Positions 43,171 through 52,429 of a stretch of DNA of 64,000 bases are shown here, in pieces. The stretch covers positions 124,001-188,000 of the forward strand of contig NZ_RYUH01000004.1 of assembly GCF_004155535.1 (NCBI RefSeq). The letters run 5' to 3'. Position 1 is the first letter of the stretch. Every line of letters starts with the position of its first letter. Both the position numbers and the translations under genes were made by a program. Below the pieces are notes generated by a model. The model made no database searches. It was given only the letters and a program-made list of their open reading frames with translations, and was not told where the DNA came from. Source of the DNA: Bifidobacterium pseudolongum subsp. globosum (lineage in GTDB: Bacteria; Actinomycetota; Actinomycetes; Actinomycetales; Bifidobacteriaceae).

Positions 43171-44517
43171 ATGACCACCGTCGCCATCGTCGGCTGCACC
43201 CATGCCGGCACATTCGCTGCCACTTCGATCCTGCGCGAGCACCCCGATTGGAGCGTGCACGTATTCGAGCGCGGCGACACGCTTTCGTTCCTCTCATGCG
43301 GCATCGCGCTGTGGGTGGGCGACCATGTGTCCGACCCGCGCAAGATGTTCTATTCCTCACCCGCCGAACTCGAGAAGCTCGGTGCCACGATGCACATGCG
43401 CACCGACGTGACCGACATCGATGTGGCCGGCAAGACACTCGAGTTCCGTAGCTTGGAGACAGGCGACTCGCAGACGCTGCGGTTCGACAAGCTCGTGGTT
43501 ACCACCGGTTCGCGCCCGGTGGTGCCGTCTATCCCCGGCATCGAATCCGACCGCGTGCAGCTGTGTAAGAACTGGGACAACGCGGTGCAGATCAAGGAGC
43601 GCGCGCACGGCGCGAAATCGGTCGTGGTGATCGGTGCCGGCTACATCGGCGCCGAACTGGCCGAACAGTTCAGCACAATCGGCGTGGAGACCACGCTCAT
43701 CGACGCCGCCGACCGTGTGCTCGCCAACAATTTCGACAAGCTCATCACCGACCAAGTGGAGGAGCGCTACCGCAAGCACGGTGTGACGCTCGCGCTCGGC
43801 GAGAAAGTGACCGCCTTCACCGACAACGCCGACGGCACGGTGACCGTGACCACGACCGGAGGCGCCTACACCGCGCAGTTCGCCGTGCTCGCCGTCGGGT
43901 TCCTGCCGAACACCGACCTGGTGCGCGGCCAAGTGGACACGCTCGCCAACGGCGCGATCATCACGAACGAGTACATGCAGGCTTCGGTGCCATACGTCTA
44001 CGCCGCCGGCGACAGCGCCACCGTGCATTACAACCCCACGGGCGAACTCGACTACATCCCGCTCGCCACGAACGCCGTGCGCCAGGGCGCGCTCATCGGG
44101 CAGAACATCGATGTGCCGACGCGCACATACATGGGCACGCAGGCCACGAGCGCCGTGCAGCTCTATGACCTGTCGCTCGCGGCGAGCGGCCTGACGCAGG
44201 CGGGCGCCGACCGCCGCGGCATGGACGTGCGCTCGACCGAACTCGTGGAGGATTACCGCCCGGCGTTCATGCTCTCCACCGCGCCGGTCACGTCGATCCT
44301 GAGCTGGGACCCGCAGACACGGCTCGTCAAGGGCGCCCAATTCTGCTCGACCGCGGACATCTCGGGCGCGGCGAACACGGTGAGCGTGGCCATCCAAGCC
44401 GGGTTCACGATCGACATGTTGGCGAACGTGGACTTCCTGTTCCAACCGAACTTCGACCAGCCCGTCTACTACGTGGGCGCGGTGGCCGCGAAGGCCGTGG
44501 CGGAGCAGGGCGCCTGA
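43171..44517 (+). CDS. nox: NADH oxidase (FAD-dependent, probably water-forming)
   Basis: 448 residues with AAGGAGTTGCC upstream. FAD-binding start VAIVGCTHAGTFAATSI is typical of Nox. Redox-active Cys43 is in DTLSFLSCGIALWVGD. The NAD-binding motif is VVVIGAGYIGAELAEQF, with FAD site VYAAGDSATVHY. This group reduces oxygen to water in one step through a Cys-sulfenic acid, protecting anaerobes from oxygen and restoring NAD+. CoA-disulfide reductase is the main alternative in the family. Confidence 0.9.
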   Translation: MTTVAIVGCTHAGTFAATSILREHPDWSVHVFERGDTLSFLSCGIALWVGDHVSDPRKMFYSSPAELEKLGATMHMRTDVTDIDVAGKTLEFRSLETGDSQTLRFDKLVVTTGSRPVVPSIPGIESDRVQLCKNWDNAVQIKERAHGAKSVVVIGAGYIGAELAEQFSTIGVETTLIDAADRVLANNFDKLITDQVEERYRKHGVTLALGEKVTAFTDNADGTVTVTTTGGAYTAQFAVLAVGFLPNTDLVRGQVDTLANGAIITNEYMQASVPYVYAAGDSATVHYNPTGELDYIPLATNAVRQGALIGQNIDVPTRTYMGTQATSAVQLYDLSLAASGLTQAGADRRGMDVRSTELVEDYRPAFMLSTAPVTSILSWDPQTRLVKGAQFCSTADISGAANTVSVAIQAGFTIDMLANVDFLFQPNFDQPVYYVGAVAAKAVAEQGA

Positions 44518-44526
44518 CGCCCGCCC

Positions 44527-44557
44527 GTGGCGCGCGCCGGCACCTCACACGCGCCAC
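44527..44557 (+). terminator. candidate nox terminator
   Basis: GTGGCGCG and CGCGCCAC pair perfectly around a 15-nt loop, nine bases after the nox stop. No T-run. Confidence 0.4.
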
Positions 44558-44751
44558 GCATATTACATGCCTTATGGCAAACTGGTTGCCTGACATCGCC
44601 GCCGGACGAACTGCCGGCGTGGCGCGGCGCGGAAATAAAACCGCGCGCCCGACTGTAGAGATAACCAGACAATCAGACTCGGCCCACACGCGGCACCGGA
44701 CCATGCGCCGGCGCCGCGCATTGTGTGCACCACTGGCGAAAGAGGATAGAC

Positions 44752-46077
44752 GTGGTCGAAACAACAGATGACGTGCTGCATGTTGTGGGCGGCAAGCCGC
44801 TCAACGGCACCATCAAGGTGCGCGGCGCCAAGAACTTCGTGAGCAAGGCCATGGTGGCGGCGCTGCTGGCGCCCGGCACGTCGGTGCTGAAGAACGTGCC
44901 CGAGATCCGCGACGTGCACGTGGTCTCCGACCTGCTGCGCCTGCACGGCGTGGACGTGGACGTGAACGGCGATGACGGCATTGTGACGATCGACGCGAAG
45001 AACGTGCAGCTCGCCGACGTGGCCGACGTGGACACGCTCTCCGGCTCGAGCCGTATTCCGATCCTGTTCTCCGGACCGCTGCTGCACCGCCTGGGTGAGG
45101 CGTTCATCCCCGCGCTCGGCGGCTGCAACATCGGCGGACGCCCGATCGACTTCCACTTGGAGACGCTGCGCAAGCTCGGCGCGGACGTGGACAAGGAACA
45201 TAAGGACGGCATCCACATCACCGCCCCCAACGGCCTGCACGGCGCGAAGATCCACCTGCCGTACCCGTCCGTCGGCGCCACCGAGCAGACGCTGCTCGCG
45301 GCCGTGCTGGCCGACGGCAAGACCGAGCTTTCCGGCGCCGCCACCGAACCCGAGATCATGGACCTGGTGGCCGTGCTGCAGAAGATGGGCGCGATCATCT
45401 CGGTGGACGTGGACCGCACGTTCCGCATCGAAGGCGTCAAGGAGCTCAAGGGCTACACGCACACCGCGCTCACCGACCGCATCGAGGCGGCGAGCTGGGC
45501 TTCGGCCGCGCTCGCCACGCACGGCGACGTGTTCGTCAAGGGTGCCACGCAGCCCGAGATGATGACGTTCCTCAACGTGTTCCGCAAAATCGGTGGTGAG
45601 TTTGACATCACCGACAAGGGCATCCGCTTCTGGCACCCGGGGGGTGACCTCAAGCCCGTGGCGATTGAGACCGACGTGCACCCCGGCTTCATGACCGACT
45701 GGCAGCAGCCGCTTGTCGTGGCGCTGACCCAGGCGAACGGCCTGAGCATCGTGCACGAGACGGTGTACGAGAACCGCTTCGGCTTCACCAAGCCGCTCAC
45801 GCAGATGGGCGCCACGATCCAGCTGTACCGCGAGTGCCTCGGCTCGTTGCCGTGCCGCTTCCAGCAGCGCAACTACAAGCATTCCGCGGTGATCTTCGGG
45901 CCCACCCCGCTCGAAGGGCGCGACATCGACGTGCCGGACCTGCGTGGCGGCTTCAGCCACCTGATCGCCGCGCTGACGGCGAACGGCCCGTCCGACGTGC
46001 GTGGCATCAGTCTGATTGACCGTGGCTATGCCGATTTCCGCGGCAAGCTCACCGCGCTCGGCGCGCAGATCGACTGA
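44752..46077 (+). CDS. murA: UDP-N-acetylglucosamine 1-carboxyvinyltransferase
   Basis: 441 residues from GTG 44752 with AAGAGGATAG upstream. It transfers enolpyruvate from PEP to UDP-GlcNAc, the first committed step of peptidoglycan synthesis. Substrate-binding KN pair in VRGAKNFVSKAMVAALL, catalytic Cys in ALGGCNIGGRPID (the fosfomycin target; Cys retained, so not the resistant Asp form), and the conserved EIMDLVAVLQKMGA and RGGFSHLIAALTA regions. Followed by a hairpin overlapping the plsC start. Confidence 0.95.
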   Translation: MVETTDDVLHVVGGKPLNGTIKVRGAKNFVSKAMVAALLAPGTSVLKNVPEIRDVHVVSDLLRLHGVDVDVNGDDGIVTIDAKNVQLADVADVDTLSGSSRIPILFSGPLLHRLGEAFIPALGGCNIGGRPIDFHLETLRKLGADVDKEHKDGIHITAPNGLHGAKIHLPYPSVGATEQTLLAAVLADGKTELSGAATEPEIMDLVAVLQKMGAIISVDVDRTFRIEGVKELKGYTHTALTDRIEAASWASAALATHGDVFVKGATQPEMMTFLNVFRKIGGEFDITDKGIRFWHPGGDLKPVAIETDVHPGFMTDWQQPLVVALTQANGLSIVHETVYENRFGFTKPLTQMGATIQLYRECLGSLPCRFQQRNYKHSAVIFGPTPLEGRDIDVPDLRGGFSHLIAALTANGPSDVRGISLIDRGYADFRGKLTALGAQID

Positions 46078-46098
46078 TTCGACGCCCCCCTGATTTCC

Positions 46099-46159
46099 AT
46101 GCGGCCCATTGTGCCCGCCGCCCGGGCATGTACCGGCGGTGCGGCACAATGGGCCGCAT
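46099..46159 (+). promoter_or_regulatory. 17-bp inverted repeat covering the plsC start codon
   Basis: 46099-46115 and 46143-46159 are perfect reverse complements, with a further CGCCG/CGGCG pair inside. Both candidate plsC start codons (46149 and 46158) lie in the right arm. It is also 22 bp after the murA stop. It may terminate murA, control plsC translation, or both. Confidence 0.6.
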
Positions 46160-47159
46160 GGCATCCAAAGGAAAACCGTCGCCGCGCTCCGCGGTCAGAC
46201 CGCTCAGTGACGCGCAGGTCGCCAAGCTCGCGGCGCAATACGACCTCGTGGACCCGACCCGCCCATACCCGACTGGGCGCATCGAGCCGAACGAGCAGGA
46301 GATCAACGAGCAGAATCCGAAGCTCACCGCGCGTCTGGTGAAAGGCTGCGCGAAGGTGCTGCGCGCGAGCTGCCGCCTGCGCGCGTGGGGCCTCGACAAT
46401 GTGCCCGTCGACGGTCCGTACATCACCGCCGCCACGCATGTGACGCAGTTCGACGTGTTCGTGCCGATGATCGCCATGTTCGAGATGGGCAGGCGCCCCC
46501 GCTTCATGGCGAAGGCCGAGATGGGCAAATGGCCCATCCTCGGCAAATGGTTCCGCGCCGTGGGCATGCAGCCAGTGCCGCGCCGCAGCGGCAAGGCGCG
46601 CCAGATTGAAGAGGAGTCGATCGCGATCCTGACCGGCGGCCGCCCGCTGACGATCTGGCCGGAAGGCACCGTGACGCGCGACCCGCAGAAATGGCCGATG
46701 AGCATGAAGAACGGCGTGGGGTTCATCGCCCTCGAGGCCTCGCGCCGGCTCGGCCGGCAGATCCCGCTGTACTGCGCCGTCACATGGGGTGCGGCGAGCA
46801 TCAATCATTTCTGGCCGTGGCCGCGCAAGAACGTCGTCATGTGCTACGACGTGCGCCTCGATTACAGTGACCTGCTCGAAGACGTGGACGACTGGGGCCC
46901 CGAGCCGCCGGTCGAATACGCGAACGAACTGGCGCGGCGCATCCGCGTGCGCATGAAGAACGTGATGGCCAACATCCGCGGCGAGCAGCCGCCGAAGGGC
47001 TTCTTCGACTACCGGATCATGAAGGAAGTGCCCGAGACGGGGCCGTTCGCCGACCCGCACCAGGTGGATGCGCGTGCGCTCGCACAGGATCCGATCCCGA
47101 TGTGCGGTGGGGTCGGTGACCTGCCGGATATGCCCGTGCACGCCCAGCCAAGAGCATAA
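46149..47159 (+). CDS. plsC: 1-acyl-sn-glycerol-3-phosphate acyltransferase-like protein
   Basis: 336 residues from ATG 46149; ATG 46158 is equally possible and neither has a good ribosome-binding site. The acyltransferase motifs are HVTQFD (HX4D) in AATHVTQFDVFVPM, then RRSGKARQIEEES, EGT in IWPEGTVTRDPQKWPM, and the fourth block ALEASRRLGRQIPLYC. It acylates lysophosphatidic acid in membrane lipid synthesis. gpsA, making its glycerol-phosphate precursor, follows directly. Confidence 0.88.
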   Translation: MGRMASKGKPSPRSAVRPLSDAQVAKLAAQYDLVDPTRPYPTGRIEPNEQEINEQNPKLTARLVKGCAKVLRASCRLRAWGLDNVPVDGPYITAATHVTQFDVFVPMIAMFEMGRRPRFMAKAEMGKWPILGKWFRAVGMQPVPRRSGKARQIEEESIAILTGGRPLTIWPEGTVTRDPQKWPMSMKNGVGFIALEASRRLGRQIPLYCAVTWGAASINHFWPWPRKNVVMCYDVRLDYSDLLEDVDDWGPEPPVEYANELARRIRVRMKNVMANIRGEQPPKGFFDYRIMKEVPETGPFADPHQVDARALAQDPIPMCGGVGDLPDMPVHAQPRA

Positions 47160-47254
47160 TCACGCGCGGCCTGCGCAAAAGGGCCAACAATAGAAACCAG
47201 TGCACCGCCGCCCACCGTATGCGCGGCGGCACGGCTGAATAAAAGGAGCAGAGT

Positions 47255-48253
47255 ATGGCGAATATTACGGTATTGGGTGCCGGCGCATGGGGCACGGCAT
47301 TCGGTCAGGTGCTTGCGGACGCTGGCAACGATGTGATGATGTGGGCGATCGAGCCGGAAATCGTCAAGGCGATCCAGACCGAGCACCGCAATCCGGTTCG
47401 TCTGCCGAGCGTGGAGAAGCTGCCCGACTCGATGACCGCGACCGGAGACCGCGCCGAAGCCGTGGCGCACGCCGACGTGGTCGTGGTGGCGATCGCCGCG
47501 CAGTTCGCGCGCCAGGCGCTCGAGGAGTTCAACGGCCTGATCCCCGACGAGGCCGTGGTCGTCTCGCTGATGAAGGGCATCGAACAGAAGACCGGCAAGC
47601 GCATGGACCAGGTGGTCACCGAGGCGCTCGACCTGCCCACCGACCGGTTTGTGGCCATCTCGGGACCGAACCTGAGCAAGCAGATCGCCGCGCGCGAACC
47701 CGCCGCGACTGTGGTCGGCTGCACCGACATCGACGTGGCGCGCCGCGTGGCGAAACTGTGCACGACCGACTACTTCAAGACCTTCATCACCGCCGACGTG
47801 ATCGGTCTGGAACTGTGCGGATCGCTCAAGAACGTGGTGGCGCTCGCCGTGGGCATGTCGCACGGCGCGGGCTTCGGCGAGAACACGGCCGCGATGATCG
47901 AGACGCGCGGCCTGACCGAGATCAAGGACGTCGGCACGGCGGCGGGCGCCCTGCCCGAGACCTTCTATGGCCTGGCCGGCGTGGGCGACCTGATCGCCAC
48001 CTGCGGCTCGCCGCTGTCGCGCAACTACACCTTCGGTTACAACCTGGGCAAGGGCATGAGCGTGGAGGAAGCCACGAAGGCGAGCAACGGCGTCGCCGAA
48101 GGCGTCGCCACGGCGAGCGCCGTCGTGGCCCTCGGCGAGCAATACCATGTGTGCACGCCGCTCGCCAAGGCGGTGACGCGCCTGCTCGATGACGGCATCT
48201 CGTTCAAGCAGATGATCGCGGAGATGTTCCCCGCCGACGTGACGGTGGAGTGA
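47255..48253 (+). CDS. gpsA: NAD(P)H-dependent glycerol-3-phosphate dehydrogenase
   Basis: 332 residues, AAAAGGAGCAG upstream. Rossmann start ITVLGAGAWGTAFGQVLADAG, SLMKGIEQ, SGPNLSKQIAAREP, catalytic Lys in ELCGSLKNVVALAVG and AGVGDLIATCGSPLSRN. It reduces dihydroxyacetone phosphate to sn-glycerol 3-phosphate for phospholipids. It stands between plsC and ddl, a frequent actinobacterial order. Confidence 0.96.
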   Translation: MANITVLGAGAWGTAFGQVLADAGNDVMMWAIEPEIVKAIQTEHRNPVRLPSVEKLPDSMTATGDRAEAVAHADVVVVAIAAQFARQALEEFNGLIPDEAVVVSLMKGIEQKTGKRMDQVVTEALDLPTDRFVAISGPNLSKQIAAREPAATVVGCTDIDVARRVAKLCTTDYFKTFITADVIGLELCGSLKNVVALAVGMSHGAGFGENTAAMIETRGLTEIKDVGTAAGALPETFYGLAGVGDLIATCGSPLSRNYTFGYNLGKGMSVEEATKASNGVAEGVATASAVVALGEQYHVCTPLAKAVTRLLDDGISFKQMIAEMFPADVTVE

Positions 48254-48277
48254 CGCCGCGGTATGTGACGTTGGTGT

Positions 48278-48307
48278 GGCCCCGGCGGGCGGTGCCCTGC
48301 CGGGGCC
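48278..48307 (+). terminator. gpsA terminator hairpin
   Basis: GGCCCCGGC, 12-nt loop, GCCGGGGCC, 24 bp after the gpsA stop, followed by TTCG only. Confidence 0.6.
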
Positions 48308-48408
48308 TTCGCATGCATGCGTCGTGGCGCGTCCTCTCGTTGCCTGTGCGGAGTATTCTGGGTGCCGTTGTGCAATCCGGGTTTTGGAGCAAAAGGACGA
48401 ACTGAACT

Positions 48409-49551
48409 ATGGCAGACAAGAAGCGCGTGGCCGTCATGTACGGCGGCAAGGCCGACGAACACCCGATTTCCTGCATTTCCGTGGCGAGCGTGCTGCGCGC
48501 GCTCGATACGAGCCGTTTCGAGCCGGTGCTGATCGGCATCACGAAGCAGGGCGAGTGGATCGTGGACGGCGACGACCCGCGCCAGTGGGCGCTCGACAAG
48601 GGCCTGCCGCAGGTGGAGCGCACACCCGGTTCGCGCAGCGTCGTGCTGAGCGTCGGCGAAGGCGGTGATGGTTTCTACGCGCGCAATGCCGACGGCACAC
48701 TCGAATCCTTGGGGCATATCGACGTGGTACTGCCGGTGCTGCACGGCCCGTACGGCGAAGATGGCACCATCCAGGGCCTGTTCGAGATGATGGGCGTGCC
48801 ATACGTGGGGTGCGGCGTGCTCGCGAGCGCCGCGGCGATGGACAAGCACTATACGAAGACGCTGCTCGCGGCCGCCGGCATCGCCGTGGCGCCCGGCGTG
48901 GCGCTCGACACGCGCCTGTATGACGCGTCGGACCGCTTCGCCGCCGACGGCGAGCGTTTTCTGGATCTGGTGGACGAGGCGGGGTTGCAGTACCCGCTGT
49001 TCGTGAAGCCGTCGCGCGCTGGCTCGAGCTTCGGCGTGACGAAGGTGGAGCGCGTGGGAGACGCGGAGGAGCTCGCCGCCGCCGTGTATGAGGCGAGCCT
49101 GCACGACTGGCGTGTGATTGTGGAGCAGGGCATCGACGCACGCGAGATCGAGTGCGCGGTGCTGCGCCCGCGCGGCGAGGAAGAGCCGCGCGTGAGCCTG
49201 CCTGGCGAGATCGTGCTTGACCGCCGTGCGCAGGATGACGACCAGTTCTACGATTTCGACAGCAAATACATGGATGCGCAGGCGAGCCACGCCGAGGTGC
49301 CCGCGCACATCCCTGACGAACTGATCGAACGGGTGCGCGCGACGGCATTGAAGGCGTTCCTGGCGATCGACGGCACCGGTCTGAGCCGCGTCGACACGTT
49401 CGTGACGCCGGGCGGCGATGTGCTTGTCAACGAGATCAACACGATGCCCGGGTTCACGTCGATCTCCATGTACCCGAAGGCGTGGGAAGCCACCGGCATC
49501 GCGTACACCGACCTGATCACCACGTTGATCAACGGGGCGTTGCACGCCTGA
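48409..49551 (+). CDS. ddl: D-alanine-D-alanine ligase
   Basis: 380 residues. N-terminal VMYGGKADEHPISCISVASV, then LHGPYGEDGTIQGLFEMMGVPYVG, ATP-grasp Lys in PLFVKPSRAGSSFGVTKV, and NEINTMPGFTSISMYPKAW near the end. It makes the D-Ala-D-Ala dipeptide that MurF adds to the wall precursor, in line with murA nearby. Confidence 0.95.
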   Translation: MADKKRVAVMYGGKADEHPISCISVASVLRALDTSRFEPVLIGITKQGEWIVDGDDPRQWALDKGLPQVERTPGSRSVVLSVGEGGDGFYARNADGTLESLGHIDVVLPVLHGPYGEDGTIQGLFEMMGVPYVGCGVLASAAAMDKHYTKTLLAAAGIAVAPGVALDTRLYDASDRFAADGERFLDLVDEAGLQYPLFVKPSRAGSSFGVTKVERVGDAEELAAAVYEASLHDWRVIVEQGIDAREIECAVLRPRGEEEPRVSLPGEIVLDRRAQDDDQFYDFDSKYMDAQASHAEVPAHIPDELIERVRATALKAFLAIDGTGLSRVDTFVTPGGDVLVNEINTMPGFTSISMYPKAWEATGIAYTDLITTLINGALHA

Positions 49552-49678
49552 CAGGCGGGCACGTGTGCCCAACCAGCGGACGGCGTCTGGCGCGGCGATG
49601 GGCTTTCAGTACACTGGGATGCACATCGCGCGCGTCCGCATGGCGCTGTGCGGAGTACCTCCCGGAAGGAAAGAAGTG

Positions 49679-50707
49679 ATGACGACCCCAGAGAACCCGT
49701 ACAACGGCAATCCGTACAATGGCGGCCCGTACGCACCGGGCACCGGGCAGCCGGCCGACGAGACACAGCAGTACGGCCAGCCTGCGCAGCAGCCCTACGG
49801 CCAGCCTGCACAACAGCCGTATGGCGCGCCGCAGGCCGAGCCCACGCAGGTCATGCCGGACTACGGGCAGATGCAGCCGAACCAGTATGCGGCACAGGAG
49901 CAGCCCACGCAGGCCTTCGACTACAGTCAGCAGGGCCAGCAGCAGTACGGCGGGCAGATCCCGCCGCAGATCCCGCCGCAGGAGCCGATGGTTGGCTATG
50001 GCGCGCCGCAGAGCAACGACAAATGGAACGGCCTGGTGATCGCGGGGTTCGTGTGCGCGTTCCTGGTTCCGATCGTCGGTCTGATCCTGAGCATCATCGG
50101 CATGGTGCAGATCAACAAGAACGGCGGCAAGAGCAAGGGCATGGCCATCGCCGGCATCATCGTCTCGGTTGTGGTGATGGTGCTCAACGGCCTGCTCGTG
50201 TTCTCGATGCTCAACGCCGCCAACAGCGCCGTGCGCACGGCGGCCACCGCGTCGCAGAGCCCGTCGGTCTCGTCCTCCTCACCAAGCGCGACCGACCCGG
50301 ACATTGACGACCTTGACACCGACATCGACGACTTGGACAGCGGTCTCGATGATTTCGACGCCGACGTGGATGCACTGCCGGACGGCGTGACGCTCGAGGA
50401 CCTGCTGAATATGCCCACATTCAAGGAGCAGATCGAACAGCAGACCACCGCGGGCATGCCCGACAACATGGACATGAAGGTCAGCGCCAAGGGCAACACC
50501 CTCACCTTTGACGCCACGATCAACGAATCGCTGACGGACGACCAGATAGAGCAGGTGCGCAGCATGGCCGAGTCGGCGCTCGGCTCGCAGATGGAAGAGA
50601 TCGCCAGCAATCTCAACAGCGAGCTCGGCACCGACGACGTGGTGGTGCACCTGAGCATGAAGCTCGCGGACGGCCAGACGATCATCGACAAGGATTACAC
50701 GGAGTGA
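49679..50707 (+). CDS. DUF4190/DUF4854-type membrane protein with Gln/Pro/Tyr-rich N-terminus
   Basis: 342 residues from ATG 49679 with GGAAGGAAAG upstream. Residues 1-110 are a low-complexity QPYGQPAQQ-type segment, probably disordered in the cytoplasm. Two membrane helices (LVIAGFVCAFLVPIVGLILS, IAGIIVSVVVMVLNGLLVFS) form a DUF4190 pair. An acidic DxDDLD linker leads to an extracellular domain starting VTLEDLLNMPTFKEQIEQQT, like DUF4854. Function unknown; followed by a related gene. Confidence 0.8.
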   Translation: MTTPENPYNGNPYNGGPYAPGTGQPADETQQYGQPAQQPYGQPAQQPYGAPQAEPTQVMPDYGQMQPNQYAAQEQPTQAFDYSQQGQQQYGGQIPPQIPPQEPMVGYGAPQSNDKWNGLVIAGFVCAFLVPIVGLILSIIGMVQINKNGGKSKGMAIAGIIVSVVVMVLNGLLVFSMLNAANSAVRTAATASQSPSVSSSSPSATDPDIDDLDTDIDDLDSGLDDFDADVDALPDGVTLEDLLNMPTFKEQIEQQTTAGMPDNMDMKVSAKGNTLTFDATINESLTDDQIEQVRSMAESALGSQMEEIASNLNSELGTDDVVVHLSMKLADGQTIIDKDYTE

Positions 50708-50717
50708 GGCACAGCAG

Positions 50718-51326
50718 ATGACCCAACCAACCAACCCATACGGCGGTGAGCAACCCCGGTACGGCGCGCCACAGCAGCCACAGGCCGAACAGCCGAACCC
50801 GTACGCGCAGGAACACGGGTATGTGGGCCAGCAGCCGTACACCCCGCCGGTCTATGGGCAGGCGCAGCAGCCGTATGGCGAGTCCTATGCGGGCCAGCAG
50901 CCCTACGGGCAGCCGTATGCGCAGCAGCCGGCCTACTACCCGCAGGACCGCTGGAACGGCATGGCCATCGCCGGCTTCGTCTGCTCGTTCTTCTTCAGCA
51001 TCGTCGGCCTGGTGCTGAGCATCATCGGTTATAACCAGACCAAGAAGACGGGTGAGAAAGGCAAGGAGCTCGCCTTGGCGGGCATCATCATCTCGGGCCT
51101 GTCGATTGTCATGACCGTCGTCATGATCATCGCGTTCGTGGCGATCGGCGTCAGTGTGGCCGGCGTGGCGCTCGAGGAGCTCGACACCACCAGCACAAGC
51201 GCCGTGTGCGACCCGTACAGCGACGTGTGCGACGACGCCACGGTGCAGACCGGGTACCACAGCGCCGCGGAGCTCGCCGCGCGCGAGACGCCCGAGGCGC
51301 TGCTCGCCGGCCTGACGATCCGCTAG
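50718..51326 (+). CDS. DUF4190 membrane protein, Gln/Pro/Tyr-rich
   Basis: 202 residues, ATG 50718, 10 bp after the previous gene. Same design as its neighbour: about 75 residues rich in QQPYG, then two helices (MAIAGFVCSFFFSIVGLVLS, LALAGIIISGLSIVMTVVMI). A short outside tail with two cysteines (VCDPYSDVC) replaces the DUF4854 domain. Probably arose by partial duplication. Function unknown. Confidence 0.78.
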   Translation: MTQPTNPYGGEQPRYGAPQQPQAEQPNPYAQEHGYVGQQPYTPPVYGQAQQPYGESYAGQQPYGQPYAQQPAYYPQDRWNGMAIAGFVCSFFFSIVGLVLSIIGYNQTKKTGEKGKELALAGIIISGLSIVMTVVMIIAFVAIGVSVAGVALEELDTTSTSAVCDPYSDVCDDATVQTGYHSAAELAARETPEALLAGLTIR

Positions 51327-51347
51327 CCGAAAGAGACCCAACCTCCC

Positions 51348-52427
51348 ATGACCATGCCCCCACAGCAGCAACGCCCACAGCACCCCCAACCGCAGCGGCC
51401 GCCGACGCATTGGCCGCCCGTACCGCCCATGGCCGCCGTGCGGCCGGCGCCGGCGCCATCGCCGTGGCATGCGCGCATCACGACGGCGAAGCGCGCCTAT
51501 TCGCGTGCAGGCGCCGCCATCACACTGATGCTCGTGGTGTGGGTGCTGTTGGCGCTGCTGCTGCAGGGGGCCGTGGCAGGCATGCTGCGCACGCCGCAGC
51601 TTTCCATGTGGCTGAGCGTGGTGATCTCGAGCGGCGTGCTGTACTGCATCGCGCTGCCGCTCGGGTTCATCGTGCTGCGCACCGAACCGATGCTGCCCAC
51701 ACGCAGGTTCACGCTCAGACCTTCACAGTTCTTCATGTATCTGCTGATCGCGTTGCCGATCACTTATGCCGGCAACATCATCGGCATCCTGCTTTCTGCC
51801 GCGCTTTCGGGCGGCCGGGCGAGCAACCGCATCCTCGACATGACCGGCGGGTCGGATTGGGCCGTCAACATCGTGGCCGCGGTGCTGCTCGCGCCGATCG
51901 TGGAGGAATGGCTGTTCCGCAAACAGCTCATAGGCCGCCTGCGCCGCTTCGGCGAACTGCCGGCGATCCTGGTCTCCGCACTGTTCTTCGCGCTGTTCCA
52001 CCTGAACCTCTTCCAGTTCTTCTACGCGTTTGGGCTGGGCGTGCTGTTCGGCTACGTTTACACACGCACGAGCAAACTGCGCTACACGGTGGGTTTGCAC
52101 ATGCTCATCAACGCCAACGGCGGCATGGTGGCCCCGTGGTTCATGAACCGGATGATGGCGGTCGTGGAGGCGCACCCCACGGCCGAGACGATCACGAACG
52201 CGCAGATGGGCGCGCTGCTCGGCGGCTTCGCCTATGCGTTCGTGCTGCTCGCCGCCACACTGGCCGGCCTCGTGCTGCTCATCGTGCGCTGGAAGCGCCG
52301 CGAATTCTATCTGGCGCCCGAACAATTGCCGAGTGGCGCCGCGGGCCGTGCCGCGTTCGGCAACCCCGGCGTCATCACCTGCATCGCCGTCGGTGCGCTC
52401 GGCACACTGCTCATGCTGTTCACGTGA
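51348..52427 (+). CDS. CPBP-family intramembrane metalloprotease
   Basis: 359 residues. Pro-rich N-terminus (about 40 residues), then about eight hydrophobic segments. Catalytic motifs are complete: EExxxR in PIVEEWLFRKQLIG, FxxxH in FFALFHLNLFQF, and HxxxN in VGLHMLINANG. The family (CAAX proteases and bacteriocin-processing enzymes) cleaves within the membrane. It follows the two DUF4190 genes by 21 bp and ends two bases from the convergent mscS stop. Substrate unknown. Confidence 0.85.
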   Translation: MTMPPQQQRPQHPQPQRPPTHWPPVPPMAAVRPAPAPSPWHARITTAKRAYSRAGAAITLMLVVWVLLALLLQGAVAGMLRTPQLSMWLSVVISSGVLYCIALPLGFIVLRTEPMLPTRRFTLRPSQFFMYLLIALPITYAGNIIGILLSAALSGGRASNRILDMTGGSDWAVNIVAAVLLAPIVEEWLFRKQLIGRLRRFGELPAILVSALFFALFHLNLFQFFYAFGLGVLFGYVYTRTSKLRYTVGLHMLINANGGMVAPWFMNRMMAVVEAHPTAETITNAQMGALLGGFAYAFVLLAATLAGLVLLIVRWKRREFYLAPEQLPSGAAGRAAFGNPGVITCIAVGALGTLLMLFT

Positions 52428-52429
52428 GG

